64,000 nucleotides of DNA from Adiantum capillus-veneris (taxonomy: Eukaryota; Streptophyta; Polypodiopsida; Polypodiales; Pteridaceae): the NCBI GenBank assembly GCA_014529385.2, contig CM043950.1, forward strand, positions 77,975,435 through 78,039,434, in the 5' to 3' direction. How positions within the stretch are numbered: the stretch's first letter is position 1; every line of letters begins with the position of its first letter. A program made the position numbers and the translations under genes. Of the stretch, positions 20,753 through 31,767 are shown piece by piece. The notes under the pieces were generated by a model that was not told the DNA's origin, ran no database searches, and saw only the letters and a program-made list of their open reading frames with translations.

Positions 20753-21818
20753 TGTCCTGCTGTGACATGTACATAGTGGGAACACATGCTACAAGAGTTA
20801 TCTTGTAACTTTTTAGATACATAATTATATTTTCTATAATGTACATATGCATATTTAAGTATAATAATATGCTTTCCATCTCATCCTATTATTTATCTCA
20901 AGGGTAACCTATTCTTACTTTACCATCAAAAAATACTATGGGAAAAGGGTCAATAGCTCCACTCTTTAACTTGGTGCAAAAAAGCATTGATTCTTTATTT
21001 CTACTATCTCATTATCATCTCACAACCTAGCTAGATCCTATATCTAGGGTAAACTCCAATATATATATATTTTATGTATTTTTCTTATATTTCTTTTTAA
21101 ATAGCTACTAGGAGGGAATCAAATCCTAGTGGGACACTAGGTGGCGTGATTTCAAAGATACACTTATTTTAATGCATTATTGCAAGCATGATTACAAAAC
21201 TTTGTCAAGGAGCAATGTCATGCTTTCATATGGCATGAGGTGTCCTTTGAAATCAAATGAAAGTCTAGGCTAAAGGGACCACAGGAAGGCTTTTGCTACC
21301 AGAAATGGACCCTATTTTGATGATTTTTTTACACAAGGTTCCAATCTGAATTGGAAAAAGATTTTAAAATAGAATTCGTAGTTAATGAGCTGAATTTTTT
21401 GCCCATATTTTTACTTTTTTATCTGGAGTCACGGTTGAGGCGATATGATCAAAATATTGGACCCCAGTCTGCCCACATCATGCAAGGACAACTCATTTCA
21501 AGCTTTTTCAGTTTTTGTTCACATTGGCTCTTCTCTTCTTGTGTAAACCCTTGGGGGTTCCCTTAAAAGGGGACCTCTTCTTCCTTGAAAACCACTCAAG
21601 CATTCGAGCCATTGATGAGAGGAATTCACGAGGGAGTGAGTAGTAATGCCAAATTGTACTTAGCCATTAACTTAAGCCTAAGCCTACACTTTCTCCTAGA
21701 GGAAGACTAGCCATTCTTACACGCAATCCTTGGAAGATCGACTCTAATCAAAGAAGGTCTTGGACTTGGTGTATCAATCAAAGTTGAATTCTCCCCTCTT
21801 CTTCTCTCTCCATCAACA
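20753..21818 (+). repeat. Putative LTR of element E
   Basis: It starts TGTCCTGC directly after a purine tract (TTTAGAGGGGGTCGA) downstream of the integrase relic and ends CATCAACA. The following GTGGTGCTGAAGG resembles a primer-binding-site start. If so, a further internal region once followed. Length would be 1066 bp; only one copy is in the window, so the ends are tentative. Confidence 0.45.
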
Positions 21819-24800
21819 GTGGTGCTGAAGGGTTTGTCAAGTAAGATGTGTTTTACATTGATGTTTTCTTGATTTCTTGTTGTTTTCTTTTTCATCTCTA
21901 ATCCAACATATATATATATATCTAATCTCGTCTTCTTAATCAAATCTATCTCTCTCACTCTTAGTAATTCATCCTCTCTACAAATTTTAGGTTCTCCTTG
22001 CTACAGATACATCTCTCCCCGCAGTATCCTTATTGCCTACGGGCAAGAATAGGGCTTGGGAGGGAAACTCTCTTCTCTTCTCTTCCCTTTGCTTCTCTCA
22101 TATCTACATTTTGCACATACTAGAGTTATCCTAGATGAATAATCCACATGATGATAATTTCTATTGCTTTCACTCTGTATGATCTATTAGAACTGACGTA
22201 TGGATTAGACGTAAAATACACTTTCAACAATGTATAGTGTTTTTCTTTGTCCCAGAAAGGCTCAATGAAATACTTCTATCACTAGATCTCATTATACTAC
22301 CTCTCATAGACTATAACTTTTCTTTTGACGTAAGAGTAGTTATCTTCCTATGAACCAAGAGGATTTGTATACACAATTAATCCCAATCACTAGACAAAAT
22401 ATATATAGTACAAAATATATATAGTATGATAAGCACAAAACTACAATTCCAAAGAACAATTCGTAGCCTATTTGGTCAGCCAAGATTGAATGCCATTAAC
22501 TCATCTATTAACCCTTTCATATTACCCATGATACGATATGACCATAGCCTTGATGTTTTCATCTTTGTGTTGTTTTGAAATTATCTTTTGTGTTTTTTCT
22601 TTGTGTGTGTGAGTGCAAGAGAGAAAGACTGGGTCTTCTTTGATTGCACTTCTTTCCAAACCCTAGTCTTCATGGCATCTATGGTTTAACTCCTTCATAT
22701 AGTTTTTTTTGAGTTCTCTAACAAACTCTCACAGCCATAAGCCCGGTGCTTTCCTTGCAAGACCGCAAATTTTTTGACAACGGCTCATAGCCATATCTGT
22801 ATAGACGCCCTCGTATATCCTATACACCCTTCTGGTACGCGATGAAATAACCTGCATTAGGAAATAACCTGCAAACATATTGGCTATGCCTTTCCAATTT
22901 TGTATGCTCATATCATATGCCAAACATGTGAAGTCTCAATACAAAATTTATCAATTGTGAAAGCCGTGCTTCACCTGAGTACTTCTATGCTCATAGAGCG
23001 AACATATATTCTTGTCAATTTACAGAGCAAAAGAAAGTCGACTTTGTCGAGAACTCATAGCTAATTGACCTTGTCGAATTGACAATGTAGTGAAAAAAAA
23101 AAATACTTGAACCAATCATCAAGCTTTGGATAGTCAAAGTTTGTTAACACAAACCTTGGCATGAGCCAACCATGCCAGGTTGTGACGCCATGGAGAAGCC
23201 ATGCTTAAATTTGATAACAACACAATTTGCACAAGCCTTGCTTGTGTCTTGATGCAATATGTTTTGAAGGAAAGTAATAAGCAAAATTGAAAGTGATTGG
23301 TTACCTCCAAAATGCCATTGTTCAGTCATTTTTATACAGTCACGATCCCCTACATGATAGTGAGGCAATATGTGACTTGTGTTACCTCTCTCCATGCAAG
23401 CTTTAACCAGTCAGATTGTTGCAGGCTTATAAGATAAGCTGCACACTATGCATAAGATGCACACAAGCATGGGCACAGTACATACAAGGCAGTAACTTAA
23501 GGAAATTTCCTCAGCCCAGCATGTTATCTATCTCTCTCTCTCATATTTCTCTCGAAGAATAATGCACTCTTTCTATGAAGATTTTGCTACATGTTTCACT
23601 GGTGAGTCCTCCTGAGCCAAGGTGCTCTCACTCTCAGCTAGAAATTGGGCAAGATGCCATCCACATTAGTCTTCATCGGTTTGACGATTGAACACTAATT
23701 TCCATGAGGGCTAAGAGCCACACACGATGGCTAAGAGCCATTGTTTAATCTAGGGTAAGACCCAATTGTTGGTATTCCTTAAATGATTGTTCTCAAGATC
23801 GAAGAGCTCTACCCAGTGAAGTACACATTGACGTTAATTAACAAGCAAGAGTCTTGTCATTACAGATGTTTAGTGTGTCATTTTGCACTACATGTTTTCA
23901 GTGTGATGCTCGAGTTGAGTTTTTGATAACCTTAAACTCCCATCAGATGATCTCTACCATGGAGTATAGATGCAGCAATAGGTTGAGACAACATGGCTGT
24001 CCATAAGAGCTAGGCATTTCACTTGTGTGGATCTTCGTCTCCCTCTATAGCACTACGGATTGTCTATGGATATACTGTTTTGGGGTAAGACCCTGCGCGG
24101 GTGATTGCTACATCTTCCCATAGGCATTGAGGATCATAGTTTGATCTATCCCAGTTCTACTTTCAAGGAAAGAAGCCAGTAATCTACCATGGGGTAGCGA
24201 ACAAATTCAACTTTTTAAGTTGATTCCAATCATTCTATACACGGTTAATTATGTTGGTTACCCTTACTTGCTAGTTGAGCAGATTCTACAAAAAGTCTTA
24301 CCAAGGGGTTCATTACATAGATTCTACACTCAGGGTTTCCAGTACAATTTTGCTTGGTTTTTCCACACATGGGAGACGTACTCCTGTGCATTTGAATACG
24401 GGTAACTGAACTTTCGGTTCAAAATCCCCAGGGCCATGCCAAGGGCATATCGAAACAAGTATTTTGGGCCGTACTGTCCAATGTGCATTATGCTGTTATG
24501 AATCCACTTGTCGGATTTGATTCGGCACATGTTGTCACATGGGATACAACATGGTCTAGGAACTCAAGCAGTTCGGTTTAGCTAGTGTGGAGCAACGAAT
24601 GAGGGTCCCTCTCTCTCTTGTTGTAGAGTGTTTAGAGTTACCTCCACACACAAGTACATCTTGTACTTGAAGGATGTTCTTTTTCAGACATTCTTAGTTG
24701 AGACATATTCCACATGTGGCGAATATGAGTCTCTGGGACTGACACTGGCTCCCCTATTTCAAATATGTGTCACGACAAAGTCCCTAGGTGCTGGTCACAT

Positions 24801-25357
24801 CTTCTTTCTAGACCATTTTTAGCACGGTGTGTCAGGACAATTTCAGTGTTGGCCAAAAATTCCCAGATACTTAGAATGGCTTTTTCAGCCTACAAGTACT
24901 ACTAAACAACATTACAAATGGTTGTTTATACATATAGCAAGGCTATAAGTTGTTAATGAAAATTTTTCCTTATCTATACCTAGAAGTGATCCATGTTTCA
25001 TCTTCTATTGTGATTTAGACGTTTCAGCAAGGCTTGCAAAAGCTTGCAACTGAAAGTATTTAGTTTCTTTTCAGAACTATTTACATTCCTTTTAAATGTG
25101 TGCTAGGCGCATCACATTTGCCATAAGTATTGGCAAGAATCACCATGGATATACAGGTTCGGATTTGTTTCTTGCTAAATGCATGCACACTAGGTATTAT
25201 AGGCCCTAGTGTTTAGCAAAGGCAGATTTGGAACGGCATGCATATTCCTCAAGTTGTTGCTTCTGAAGCATTTTTGCACTCTATGTGCAGTAACTCCATG
25301 AGATTACTTTTGGGTCTACTAATCCCCAATAGAGGTCACAGCTCGGTTTTGTTGTTT
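21819..25357. other. Unassigned repeat-like DNA
   Basis: No gene is supported. TC-rich stretches, an ATATATAT run near 21908 and scattered short frames are present. The 23850-25357 part has a retroelement flavour and continues on the other side of Copia-1 (34384 onward), because the Copia-1 target site joins the two. No protein domain could be assigned. Confidence 0.4.
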
Positions 25358-25362
25358 GTGGA
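25358..25362. repeat. Target-site duplication GTGGA of Copia-1 (left)
   Basis: GTGGA immediately precedes the 5' LTR and recurs at 34379-34383 immediately after the 3' LTR. Confidence 0.92.
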
Positions 25363-25588
25363 TGTTACCATATACATGTGGTAGTGATGTGTGTGAACAC
25401 ACTAGGACCGCCGGGGCTTTTTTTCCCTCTTTAGGAGGTTTTTTCCCCCAAGCATTGTATATACGCCCATCACTCTAGGGCTATCTAACTTTCTATTGCA
25501 CACTAAGTAACACACTCTCTATTGTGTGCCTTGAGCTTTCTTCCTCTTCTCCAAGCTCTGTGTGTTTCTTTGCAACCTAATTCCAACA
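25363..25588 (+). repeat. Copia-1 5' LTR
   Basis: It begins TGTTACCATATAC, ends TTCCAACA, and matches 34152-34378. Confidence 0.93.
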
Positions 25589-25590
25589 AT

Positions 25591-25602
25591 TGGTATCAGA
25601 GC
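25591..25602 (+). promoter_or_regulatory. Copia-1 primer-binding site (initiator Met tRNA)
   Basis: TGGTATCAGAGC begins two bases after the LTR. This is the standard plant copia primer site. Confidence 0.95.
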
Positions 25603-25950
25603 AGGTCACGTCCTCCCGGGCTTAGTTGCCAGCTGCTACAGCACACGCCTGCTCACTTTCTCCGATTTCAATGAGCTTTGGCAAGCAATAGCAGGTCGAC
25701 AAAAATTTTGGGATAGCTCTAAGAACGTGGTCTGCTCAGAATTTTGATTTGGGCTCATTTCGGCCTCCGTTTCCACTACAGGCAGTACTGCACAGGCTAT
25801 TTTGTCATTTTGTGTAGAATTTTTGTCAGTGCCATTTTCTGCATAACAGGTGCCTTATAGTCTTCGACGGTTTGTGCTATATAGCACAGGTTGTTCCCGC
25901 TCCGTTTCTCCTATTTTCGGGCAGTTTTCACATCAGATGCAGCATTTACC

Positions 25951-27776
25951 ATGGCTGACAACAACAACACAGATGTGTTCAAGATGTTTGCTGTTGAGGA
26001 CAGGTTGGATGGGGACAACTACCCTATGTGGGCTTATGCGATGCAACATGTGCTTGTGTCAAAGGGTGTCTGGAACATTGTGGAGGGCATTAATGTACGT
26101 CCTAGTTCTGAGGATGTAGGCGATGTTGAGGATGTTGCAGGTCTTGCTGCAAGGATTGCAACTGTTAGAGTTGTTTTGACTACAGCAGAACAAGCTCGTT
26201 GGGATGTTAAGGATGCGTAGGCTCATGCATTGATGGCGTTTTCTGTGAAGCGCACCATTGTTCCTCACATCCGTTCAGCAAAATCAAGAAAACAGGCTTG
26301 GGATATTTTAGCAGGTCTTTATGCAAGCAGTAATGAGGCTAAAATTGCTTTGTTGCGTAAAGAGATGGAGTCGAAGATTATGCATGAGGAAGATGATATG
26401 GACACTTTCCTTGCTAGTGTCAAGGATATCAATGAGCAGCTTATTTCTGCAGGTGAAGTCATTTCAGACAGTTCCCTTGTGCAGACTGTTCTTGATGCCT
26501 TACCAGATTCCTACCAGACTTTTGCTAGTACTTGGAGACTGATGACCCAAGGAAATCCTGAAGTTGTCAAGTTTGATGCATTATGCACATTGTTGTTGCA
26601 AGAGTCACTTTCTAGAAAAAACAAGACTAGGCAACGTGCAGTTGAACAGGCTTTTATTGCTTCTCAAAGAAAGGGTGGTAATAGTAATACAACCACTTCT
26701 TATGGTTATGCTGCGAGTGGCAAAAATTCTGTTCCTAATGCTTCTGCTGGCAGTACTTCGTCTGGCAATTTTGGTGATAAGGGCAAAAAGAAGATGCGTT
26801 GCCATTATTGTAAAGCCAATGATCACTTGATCAAGTCGTGTCCTAAGTTGAAGGCCAAAGAGGTTAAGAAGAAAGAGGGTGGTTCCACTGCAAATGCTGG
26901 TTCCACTACAAATGCAACCATTGTTGAGTCTTCTCTGAAAGGAGACTGTAATGCTGATGTTGATGCAGAATGGGCTTTTAGCGCAGAGTGCACTTACAAT
27001 CCTGTTGTCCATGATGCATGCTTGTCAGTTGTTGCAGATTCACATATGTGGTATTTCGACAATGGTGCTACAAAGCACATTACCTCAGATCGTGAATTGT
27101 TTACCTCTCTTGAGTCTGTCCCTCATGAGAATTCAGTCACTTGTGCCAATAATGCCTCTTATCCAGTTCAGGGAGTTGGAAAGATTGTGCTCACTGCTGC
27201 TAATGGCAGTTCCTTCACACTTGTTGATGCACTTTATGTACCTGGGATCAAGAAGAATCTCTTGTCTGTATCCGCACTTGCTAGACTTGGACTTGTAGTC
27301 AAATTTGTGGATGATAGATGTACAATTCATGATCTCAGTTTTGGTGATGAAATTGTTGCATTTGGTCTTTTGTGCCGTGGCCTATATAAGCTCACTTTGT
27401 ATGAAAAGTGTGGAAAAAAATTTTCAAATGCTGTTGCAGATTCAAGGGCTATTTCAGATGCAAAACTTTGGCATGCACGTTTTGGTCATCTGAATTTTGC
27501 CAGTTTGCTGCGTTTGCAGAAATCTGATATGGTTGCTTCTTTGCCGCCTCTTGAAGCACCTGTCAAACATGTTTGTGAAGGCTGTATTTTGGGTAAGATA
27601 CAACGTTCTACATTTCCAAAGGATGGTTCAGTTCGGGCCACATGCAGGTTGCAGCTTGTGCATAGTGATGTTTGTGGGCCCATGCAAATTCCGTCCTTGG
27701 GCAATTACCTGTACTTCGTGACTTTCATTGATGATTACTCCAGGCATGCATGGGTATTTCCACTTAAAGAGAAGTT
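25951..27776 (+). pseudogene. Copia-1 Gag, protease and integrase N-terminal part
   Basis: The chosen start is the ATG at 25951 (MADNNNTDVF). One frame continues to 27776, broken only by TAG at 26218-26220 in a WDVKDA-stop-AHAL context where Gln is expected. The Gag core is followed by a CCHC knuckle (CHYCKANDHLIKSC, ~26800-26845). The protease has FDNGATKHIT, Asn replacing the usual Ser/Thr of D-S/T-G. The integrase zinc domain has LWHARFGHLNF and CEGCILGK, and the core's first Asp is in LVHSDVCGPM. The frame stops making sense at PLKEK, where Copia-2 sequence begins. Confidence 0.9.
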
Positions 27777-27806
27777 AATATACAAGAGATGTAGAGAAGT
27801 GATGTA

Positions 27807-28544
27807 CTACCCTACACCTAACTGCTTGCAAAAATGCGCAAAGCTCTCTAAGGGAAATCCTTTTGTAAGTAGATCAATAGGATTTTCTATGGTGTGAACT
27901 TTGACAAGCTGAAGTTGCTTATCCTCAAGAATTTCCCTGATGAAATGATACTTCACATCCACATTCTTTATCTTTGAGTGATAAACTGGATTGCGAGCCA
28001 ATTGTATAGCACTTTGACTATCACAATATAACACGGACATCTCTTCTTTGATTCCCAAATCTGTTACTATTCGATTAAGCCAAATTGATTCTTTGCATGC
28101 CTCTGATGCTGCAACATATTCAGCCTCCGTAGTAGACTGAGTAACACAATCTTATAATCTAGAACGCAATGATACTGCTCCACCAGCCAATTTAAAGACA
28201 TACCCTGACGTAGACCTTCGGTTGTCTAAGTCACCTGCATAATCTGAGTCTGTAAAACCCTTTAAACTTAGCTCCTGACTCCCATAGAATATACGCATAC
28301 TCTTTGTAGCTTTCAGGTATCTCAATATTCCTTTCATTGCCTCCCAATGTTTCTTGCTTGGGTTTGACATGTATCAACTTACTACTCCCACTACAAATGC
28401 AATGTCTGGGCGAGTAGCAATCATTTCATACATTAAACTACCCACTGCAGACACATATGGAATCTTATCCATTTCAGCCTGTTCTTCCTCAGACACAGGA
28501 CAATCTTGTTTGCTAAGTTTCACATATGGTGGCAATGGAACACT
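27807..28544 (-). pseudogene. Copia-2 RT end and RNase H
   Basis: The minus-strand frame contains the end of RT (GSLMYEMIATRPDIAF) and copia RNase H. Its motifs are FTDSDYAGD, then TEAEYVA, then YCDSQSAIQLARNPVYH and the closing VDVKYHFIRE, DLLTKG. Stops relative to Copia-3 are TGA near 28371 (CGA in the partner) and TAA near 28150 (CAA in the partner). It ends in GVG-stop just before the lost 3' end. Replication is the family role; this copy is inactive. Confidence 0.85.
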
Positions 28545-28547
28545 CTA

Positions 28548-29414
28548 TGCCTTTCCCTTCTCCATATTGAAACGTTGCAAAACCTTGTCAATATACTCTG
28601 TTTGAGATAACCAAATCAACTTCTTTGATCTGTCTCTCTCAATGCGCATACCAAGTATATGACTTGCCTCACCCATGTCTTTCATGTCAAACGATTTTGC
28701 CATCTTTGACTTCAAAGATGAAATTTCTTCCAAGTGCTTGCTAGCAATCAACATGTCATCCACATACAAAATAAGGATCAGCCAACTACCATCCTTAGCC
28801 TTCTTTGTATATAGACAGTGATTGAACTCACTACGTTTGTAGCCTTGAGAAAGCATAAACTTGTGGAATTTATGGTACCATGCCCTCGGTGATTGTTTTA
28901 AGCCATAAAGACTCTTTAACAACTGGCATACCCAATCTTCCTTGCCTTTCTCAACAAACCCTTTTGGCTACTGCATGTAAATTTCCACATCTAAATCACC
29001 ATGCAAGAACACTGTCTTGACATCCATTTGGTGCAACACCAAATCTAATATGGCAACGAATGCAAGAAAGCATCTCAATGTAGTCATCTTGACCACCGGA
29101 GAGAAGACTTCATCAAAGTCAATGCCTTGTTCTTGCTTAAAGCCCTTGGCAACAAGCCTTGCTTTGTAATTTGGCTGACTATCATGAGCGGTGATCTTAT
29201 ACCTGTAAACCCATTCACAAGGTAGAGCCTTTTTTCCCTGTGGTAATTTAACTAGCTTCCATGTCTGGTTTTTATGTAGAGCTGTCATCTCTGACTGCAT
29301 GGTCAATTGCCAATTCCCGGAGTCCTTCATTTGCACTGCTTCCTTGTAACATGAAGGCTCATTGCAATCAGTCAACATGACATAGTTCATAGATGGAACA
29401 AACCTATCAAGAGG
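28548..29414 (-). pseudogene. Copia-2 reverse transcriptase
   Basis: The frame includes QTWKLVKLPQGKKALPCEWV, the palm-domain start [11 protein letters not shown], the MDVKTVFLHGDLDVEIYMQ block and the catalytic YVDDMLI motif. A TAG at 28968-28970 follows MQ and precedes P-K-G-F; Copia-3 has the same nonsense codon. A further TAG lies at 28545-28547 where Copia-3 has TTG (Leu). Confidence 0.88.
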
Positions 29415-30584
29415 TCACGTGATACGTCCAGATCTACGCACAATAGGTGGCTCAGGCTCAGCCACAACCTGTGGTTCCAATCTATCCTGTCCTTGCTCCT
29501 CTTGAGCCCTGACATTTTGTCTTGCACGTGCAGGTCCATCTTCTTGGAAGACAACTCTTCTAATCTCCTCAACCCTCTCTGGTTTAGAATGATATTTGGA
29601 TTCATTAAAGTGAACATCATTGCTGCGGACAACCTTTTTGGATTCGGGATCCCAAAGTCTGTACCCCATCTCACCAGAATTACCATAGCCTAGAAAGATG
29701 CACTTTCTACTCTTTGGCTCAAGTTTGTTCCTAAATTTGTTTGGAACGTGAGTATATGCCTCACATCCAAAGACTCTGAGATGCTTGTATGAGGGAATTT
29801 TGCCTGACCATACCATCTCTGGCACTGAATCCTTCTACAAAACGTTGCTAGGAGATCTATTTATAAGATGAACAGCTGTTGATACAGCTTCAGCCCAAAA
29901 CCCATTTGGCAGTTGTGCATAAGACAACATACTTCTGACCTTCTCTTGTATGGTCCTATTCATCCTCTCAGCAACACCATTTTGAGGAGGATTGTAAGGA
30001 GCAGTAAGTTCACGTTTTATACCTTTTGACTCACAAAAGTCCTGAAAGGCCTTTGAAACATACTCTCCACCATTGTCAGTGCGTAAGCATTTAAGCTTCT
30101 TGCCACTCTGATTCTCCACAAGTGTCACAAATGTTTTGAAAATACTAAACGCTTCATCCTTGTGCTTGAGAAAGTAAACCCATACTTTCCTCGAGTAATC
30201 ATCTATAAATGTCATAAAGTAAGAAGATCCCCCTAGAGATAGGTTAGGCATAGGTCCACACAAATCACTATGAACAAGTGCCAACTGTGTATCTCTTCTA
30301 CTCCTTCTATGCTTATGTGGCTGCTGTGTTTGCTTACAATACAGATAATGTTCACAGAATTCAAAATCATTAAATGAAAAGCCAGGCAAATAAGCAGAAC
30401 GAGACAAGATTTCCATTCCCTTCTTGGACATATGTCCTAACCGGCTATGCCACAAAGAAACGTTCAGCTGCTCTGTTACATTGATTACATTTTTAGAGAC
30501 ATTTGATACATAAATCATGTAAAGTCCTCTAGACTTTACTCCATGTGCTACTGTCATAGAACCCTTGGATATCTTCCACATGTT
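29415..30584 (-). pseudogene. Copia-2 integrase and linker
   Basis: The GAG-pre-integrase/zinc region (LWHSRLGHMSKKGMEIL) has FCEHYLYCK where Copia-3 has CEHCLYSK, so the second zinc Cys is lost. The catalytic core is complete: LVHSDLCGPMP, RTDNGGEYVS and GVAERMNRTI supply D, D and E. A TAG at 29835-29837 precedes the C-terminal FLGYGN region. A TGA at 29415-29417 stands where Arg is expected before PLDRFVPS. Confidence 0.88.
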
Positions 30585-30945
30585 CTATCCAAAAGTGGTG
30601 ATGTAGCCAGCATCATCAAGTAAACCTGTGCTGATCAAGCTCTTTGTAATTGCGAGAACATGTCTCACATTCTTCAGCGTGAAAGAAGAGCCATTCTGAA
30701 ACTTCAATTGAACATCTCCAACACCTAAGATCTCACATGTCTGCCCATTGCCTAGCCGAACATGATCTTTAGTGGTCATATAAGAGGTAAACCACTCCTT
30801 GTTTGGAGACACATGAAGTGATGCCCCTAAGTCTATAATCCACTCACTCAATGCATTTCCATCAGATGTTGTAAGAAGAGCTGAGTCCATTGTATTCTTC
30901 AAGAAGTAGATGTCTCCTGACACTAGACTGTCATCCGGATCTGCA
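30585..30945 (-). pseudogene. Copia-2 protease fused to leader, gag deleted
   Basis: The frame runs from a leader-derived start directly into DDSLVSGDIYFLKNTMD, which in Copia-3 lies behind about 850 bp of Gag. The active-site motif reads DLGASLHVS where Copia-3 has DSGASLHVS, a TCA to TTA change that abolishes the usual Ser. TAG at 30585-30587 matches CAG in Copia-3. Confidence 0.85.
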
Positions 30946-31085
30946 CCCACCGAGACCATGTAGTCGAAAATGGCCTGCGCAGAACTTTGTCGAAGCTGAA
31001 CGGTGGCCGAGATGACCTCAAAATGATATCTTGGCCGAGATGGCCAAGATTTGGGGCCGTGTCTTCGTTTGTCAAATAAGTTACA

Positions 31086-31520
31086 ATGCCTCCTACAGGA
31101 AATGCGGCTGTTGCTAGCACAAATGCACCTATTGTTCCTCAACACACCATCATCGATAGACACATCAATGCTATGCTTTGCAAGTCTCAACATGGAAATT
31201 TTAGTGGGGAAGGCAAAGATGTAGGCAAAGTTCTTGAAAATTAGATTGAGTGCATGGATGATTACTTTGACTTAGCCCATTTGTGAGCAGTAAACAAAGC
31301 TATCATTGCTAAGTTCAAACTAGAGAAAACAACCAAGCGTTGGTGGAGAGATCATTGCACTAAAAACAATGTTGATCCTAATGCTGCAACTTTGGATTAT
31401 CTTAAGACCCAGCATAAAAAGAACTATCAAAACAAGGTCTATCATTTAGATCGTATGAATGAGTTTCTTGAATGTACTCAAGAAACCATAGATCTGGAAT
31501 CATACTATCAATCTGAGTAG
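31086..31520 (+). pseudogene. Ty3/gypsy gag N-terminal fragment inside the Copia-2 leader
   Basis: The + strand reads from an ATG at 31086 (MPPTGNAAV...). NFSGEGKDVG and an IECMDDYFDLAHL block follow, then KFKLEKTTKRWWRDHC and a long helix, a clear Ty3-type Gag start. TAG and TGA interrupt it (a Trp is expected at the first). Copia leader sequence lies on both sides (primer-site side 31520-31577; the other side 30946-31080), so the fragment was acquired by the copia leader in antisense orientation. The domain is not in Copia-3. Confidence 0.75.
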
Positions 31521-31563
31521 GTGACTCTTGCTACCTACAAAGCTGCCCCGAGCCTCGATCTGA

Positions 31564-31575
31564 GCTCTGATACCA
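31564..31575 (-). promoter_or_regulatory. Copia-2 primer-binding site
   Basis: The minus strand reads TGGTATCAGAGC two bases inside the LTR. Confidence 0.93.
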
Positions 31576-31577
31576 GT

Positions 31578-31767
31578 TGAAGGAGTACGAGCGGAAGTGT
31601 GACGCGAGAGAGTGCGAGAAGAAGAGCACGACGATATGGTGAACTCTCTCTACTGTAATGTGTAGAGCATAGTGAGTTCTTATTAGGTTTTTACAAAATA
31701 ATATGTGTACATACCTGGCGGCCCGCCCACTTACCAGGGCGACCACATTGGGCTTTATACCCCAACA
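31578..31767 (-). repeat. Copia-2 5' LTR
   Basis: On the minus strand it starts TGTTGGGGTATAAAGCCC and ends CTCCTTCA. It is related to the Copia-3 LTRs at 39347-39537 and 52692-52882. Confidence 0.92.

Larger units (their letters stand above)
27777..31767 (-). mobile_element. Copia-2: Ty1/copia element nested in Copia-1, 3' LTR and gag lost
   Basis: On the minus strand it has a 5' LTR (31578-31767), primer site, leader, protease, integrase, RT and RNase H, ending at 27777 with no 3' LTR. It belongs to the same family as Copia-3. The left junction shares AGAGAAG between host and element. The host lacks about 190 bp of integrase there, so one deletion probably removed host sequence plus the 3' LTR. 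A foreign Ty3 gag piece (31086-31520, + strand) sits in its leader. Confidence 0.85.

Noticed and set aside
24830-24841. TGTCAGGACAAT, identical to the first 12 bases of the putative LTR at 35111
   Set aside because: Similarity stops after these bases, so it is not a second LTR copy.
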